Part shown: positions 63,437 to 64,000 of the stretch, in pieces | Position numbering within the stretch: the first letter of the stretch is position 1 | Layout: every line of letters starts with the position of its first letter | Source: Gracilimonas sp. | GTDB lineage: Bacteria; Bacteroidota; Rhodothermia; Balneolales; Balneolaceae | Assembly (NCBI GenBank): GCA_022450045.1 | Contig: JAKURD010000005.1 | Location: forward strand, 62,001 to 126,000 | Direction: 5' to 3' | Length of the DNA stretch: 64,000 bases | The notes under the pieces: model-generated | What the model saw: the letters and a program-made list of their open reading frames with translations, nothing else | Told to the model about the DNA's origin: nothing | Databases searched by the model: none | Made by a program: the position numbers and the translations under genes

Positions 63437-64000
63437 AACCTGCACTTTTAGTGCAGAACTTTAGTATTCCGAAAAAATCTAAAAGGTGGGATTATGGGAT
63501 TATGGAAAAAGGAATGCGAAGGGGCAGCCATACGGTAAGGCGGCTGACCTGTCATATAGTATGGGTAACAAAGTACAGATATCATGTTCTGGAAGGGGAC
63601 ATCAAGAAGCGATGTTGGGAGCTAATCATACAGGTGTGTGAAGGAGAAGAAGTTCAAATATTGAAGGGAGTAGTCAGTAAAGACCATATTCATATTCACA
63701 TAGAGTATGCACCACGGGTATCGATAAGCCATTTAGTGAAACGAATGAAAGGGCGCAGTTCACGGATTTTGCAAAAGGAGTTTCCATTACTTCAAAAAAG
63801 GTACTGGGGCAAGCATTTTTGGGCGACGGGCTATGGAGCCTGGAGCACCGGAAATATAACTGATGAGATGGTAGAGCAATACTTAGAGCACCATAGAAAC
63901 AAAGAGGATGAAGATAACTCAGATTTCATCTTGGAATGAGAGGCGGGACTTTCAGTCCCAAACCAAACCTCTGCACTTTCAGTGCAGAGTGGTTTAGTTA
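63419..64000 (+). mobile_element. IS200/IS605-family insertion sequence (right end not certain)
   Basis: The element contains one Y1 transposase gene flanked by hairpins, with no target duplication expected. Left hairpin: CTGCACT-TTT-AGTGCAG (63440-63456). Right hairpins: GGGACT-TTC-AGTCCC (63945-63959) and CTCTGCACT-TTC-AGTGCAGAG (63969-63989). All three share the apex ACT-TTY-AGT, as expected of structures bound by TnpA. Exact ends cannot be set because the right flank is cut off by the window. Confidence 0.82.
63502..63939 (+). CDS. tnpA: IS200-type TnpA transposase
   Basis: Small 145-residue Y1 HUH transposase. Family start: RRGSHTVRRLTCHIVWVTKY. The HUH motif is KDHIHIHIEY, and the catalytic Tyr is in MVEQYLEHHR. 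KGRSSRILQKEFP, KRYWGKHFWATGYG and TGNITDEMVEQY are typical. The ATG at 63502 gives the normal length. The gene looks intact, so the element may be active. Confidence 0.93.
   Translation: MEKGMRRGSHTVRRLTCHIVWVTKYRYHVLEGDIKKRCWELIIQVCEGEEVQILKGVVSKDHIHIHIEYAPRVSISHLVKRMKGRSSRILQKEFPLLQKRYWGKHFWATGYGAWSTGNITDEMVEQYLEHHRNKEDEDNSDFILE

Overview
The window looks like a chromosomal segment of a marine, A+T-leaning bacterium of the Bacteroidota/FCB superphylum, most like a Balneolota member (Balneola/Gracilimonas type). That placement is inferred from gene content and remembered families, not from a search. The pointers are: a type IX secretion (T9SS) C-terminal tail at the left edge, a TonB receptor with a carboxypeptidase-like N-terminal domain, a GWxTD-type protein, a bacillithiol deacetylase, many lipoproteins with short lipoboxes, a Rho factor with a long charged insert, few strong Shine-Dalgarno sites, and one TTTG/TAnnTTTG-type promoter. 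Almost all of the window is coding and most of it is conserved housekeeping. No rRNA, tRNA, CRISPR or prophage was seen.

Layout. 1-8 kb: alpha-glucan utilisation locus with three GH13 lipoproteins and a sugar MFS transporter, interrupted by a ribbon-helix-helix/PIN toxin-antitoxin pair. 8-12 kb: cysteine-less thioredoxin-like protein, class IV aminotransferase, folC, then rho. 12.3-14.1 kb: the only accessory-looking stretch, holding a 262-bp MITE-like element with a 9-bp target duplication, an alpha/beta hydrolase, and a large inverted pair of REP-like repeats. 14-19 kb (minus strand): YdjM-like membrane protein, NlpE-like lipoprotein, TonB receptor, metallo-beta-lactamase-fold hydrolase. 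19-30 kb: CrtI-like oxidoreductase, alr, FKBP isomerase, tatC-glyA-rpiB, inositol-phosphatase family, a GNAT/ATP-grasp fusion, and a PLP sulfur enzyme with bshB1. 30-37.5 kb: two MacB-like permeases, three small YqjD/YqjE-like membrane proteins, then TolC, MacA-like adaptor and MacB-like ATPase. 37.5-45 kb: porin-like protein, rsgA, UbiA-like membrane protein, rlmD, a cNMP-binding protein and an Omp85/POTRA protein. 45-50.7 kb: tatA, gatA, SDR, M28 peptidase, prmA, Ppx/GppA. 50.7-63 kb: beta-barrel protein, ECF sigma factor, lipoprotein, queG, FtsE-like ATPase, methyltransferase, pdxA, GWxTD protein, acyl-CoA carboxylase beta, recO, HtrA protease, LPP20-like lipoprotein. 63-64 kb: an outer-membrane protein gene cut by an IS200-type element that runs to the right edge.

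How the genes fit together. The GH13 lipoproteins probably degrade maltodextrins at the cell surface or in the periplasm, and the MFS carrier imports the products. The TolC/MacA/ATPase block and the two separate MacB-like permeases could form one tripartite exporter. BshB1 and the cystathionine synthase/lyase relative both serve thiol metabolism. I see no convincing wholly new multi-gene system. The items most worth a second look are the MITE-like element, the toxin-antitoxin pair inside the glucan operon, the cysteine-less thioredoxin, the GNAT-ATP-grasp fusion, and the hairpin-ended IS200 element.
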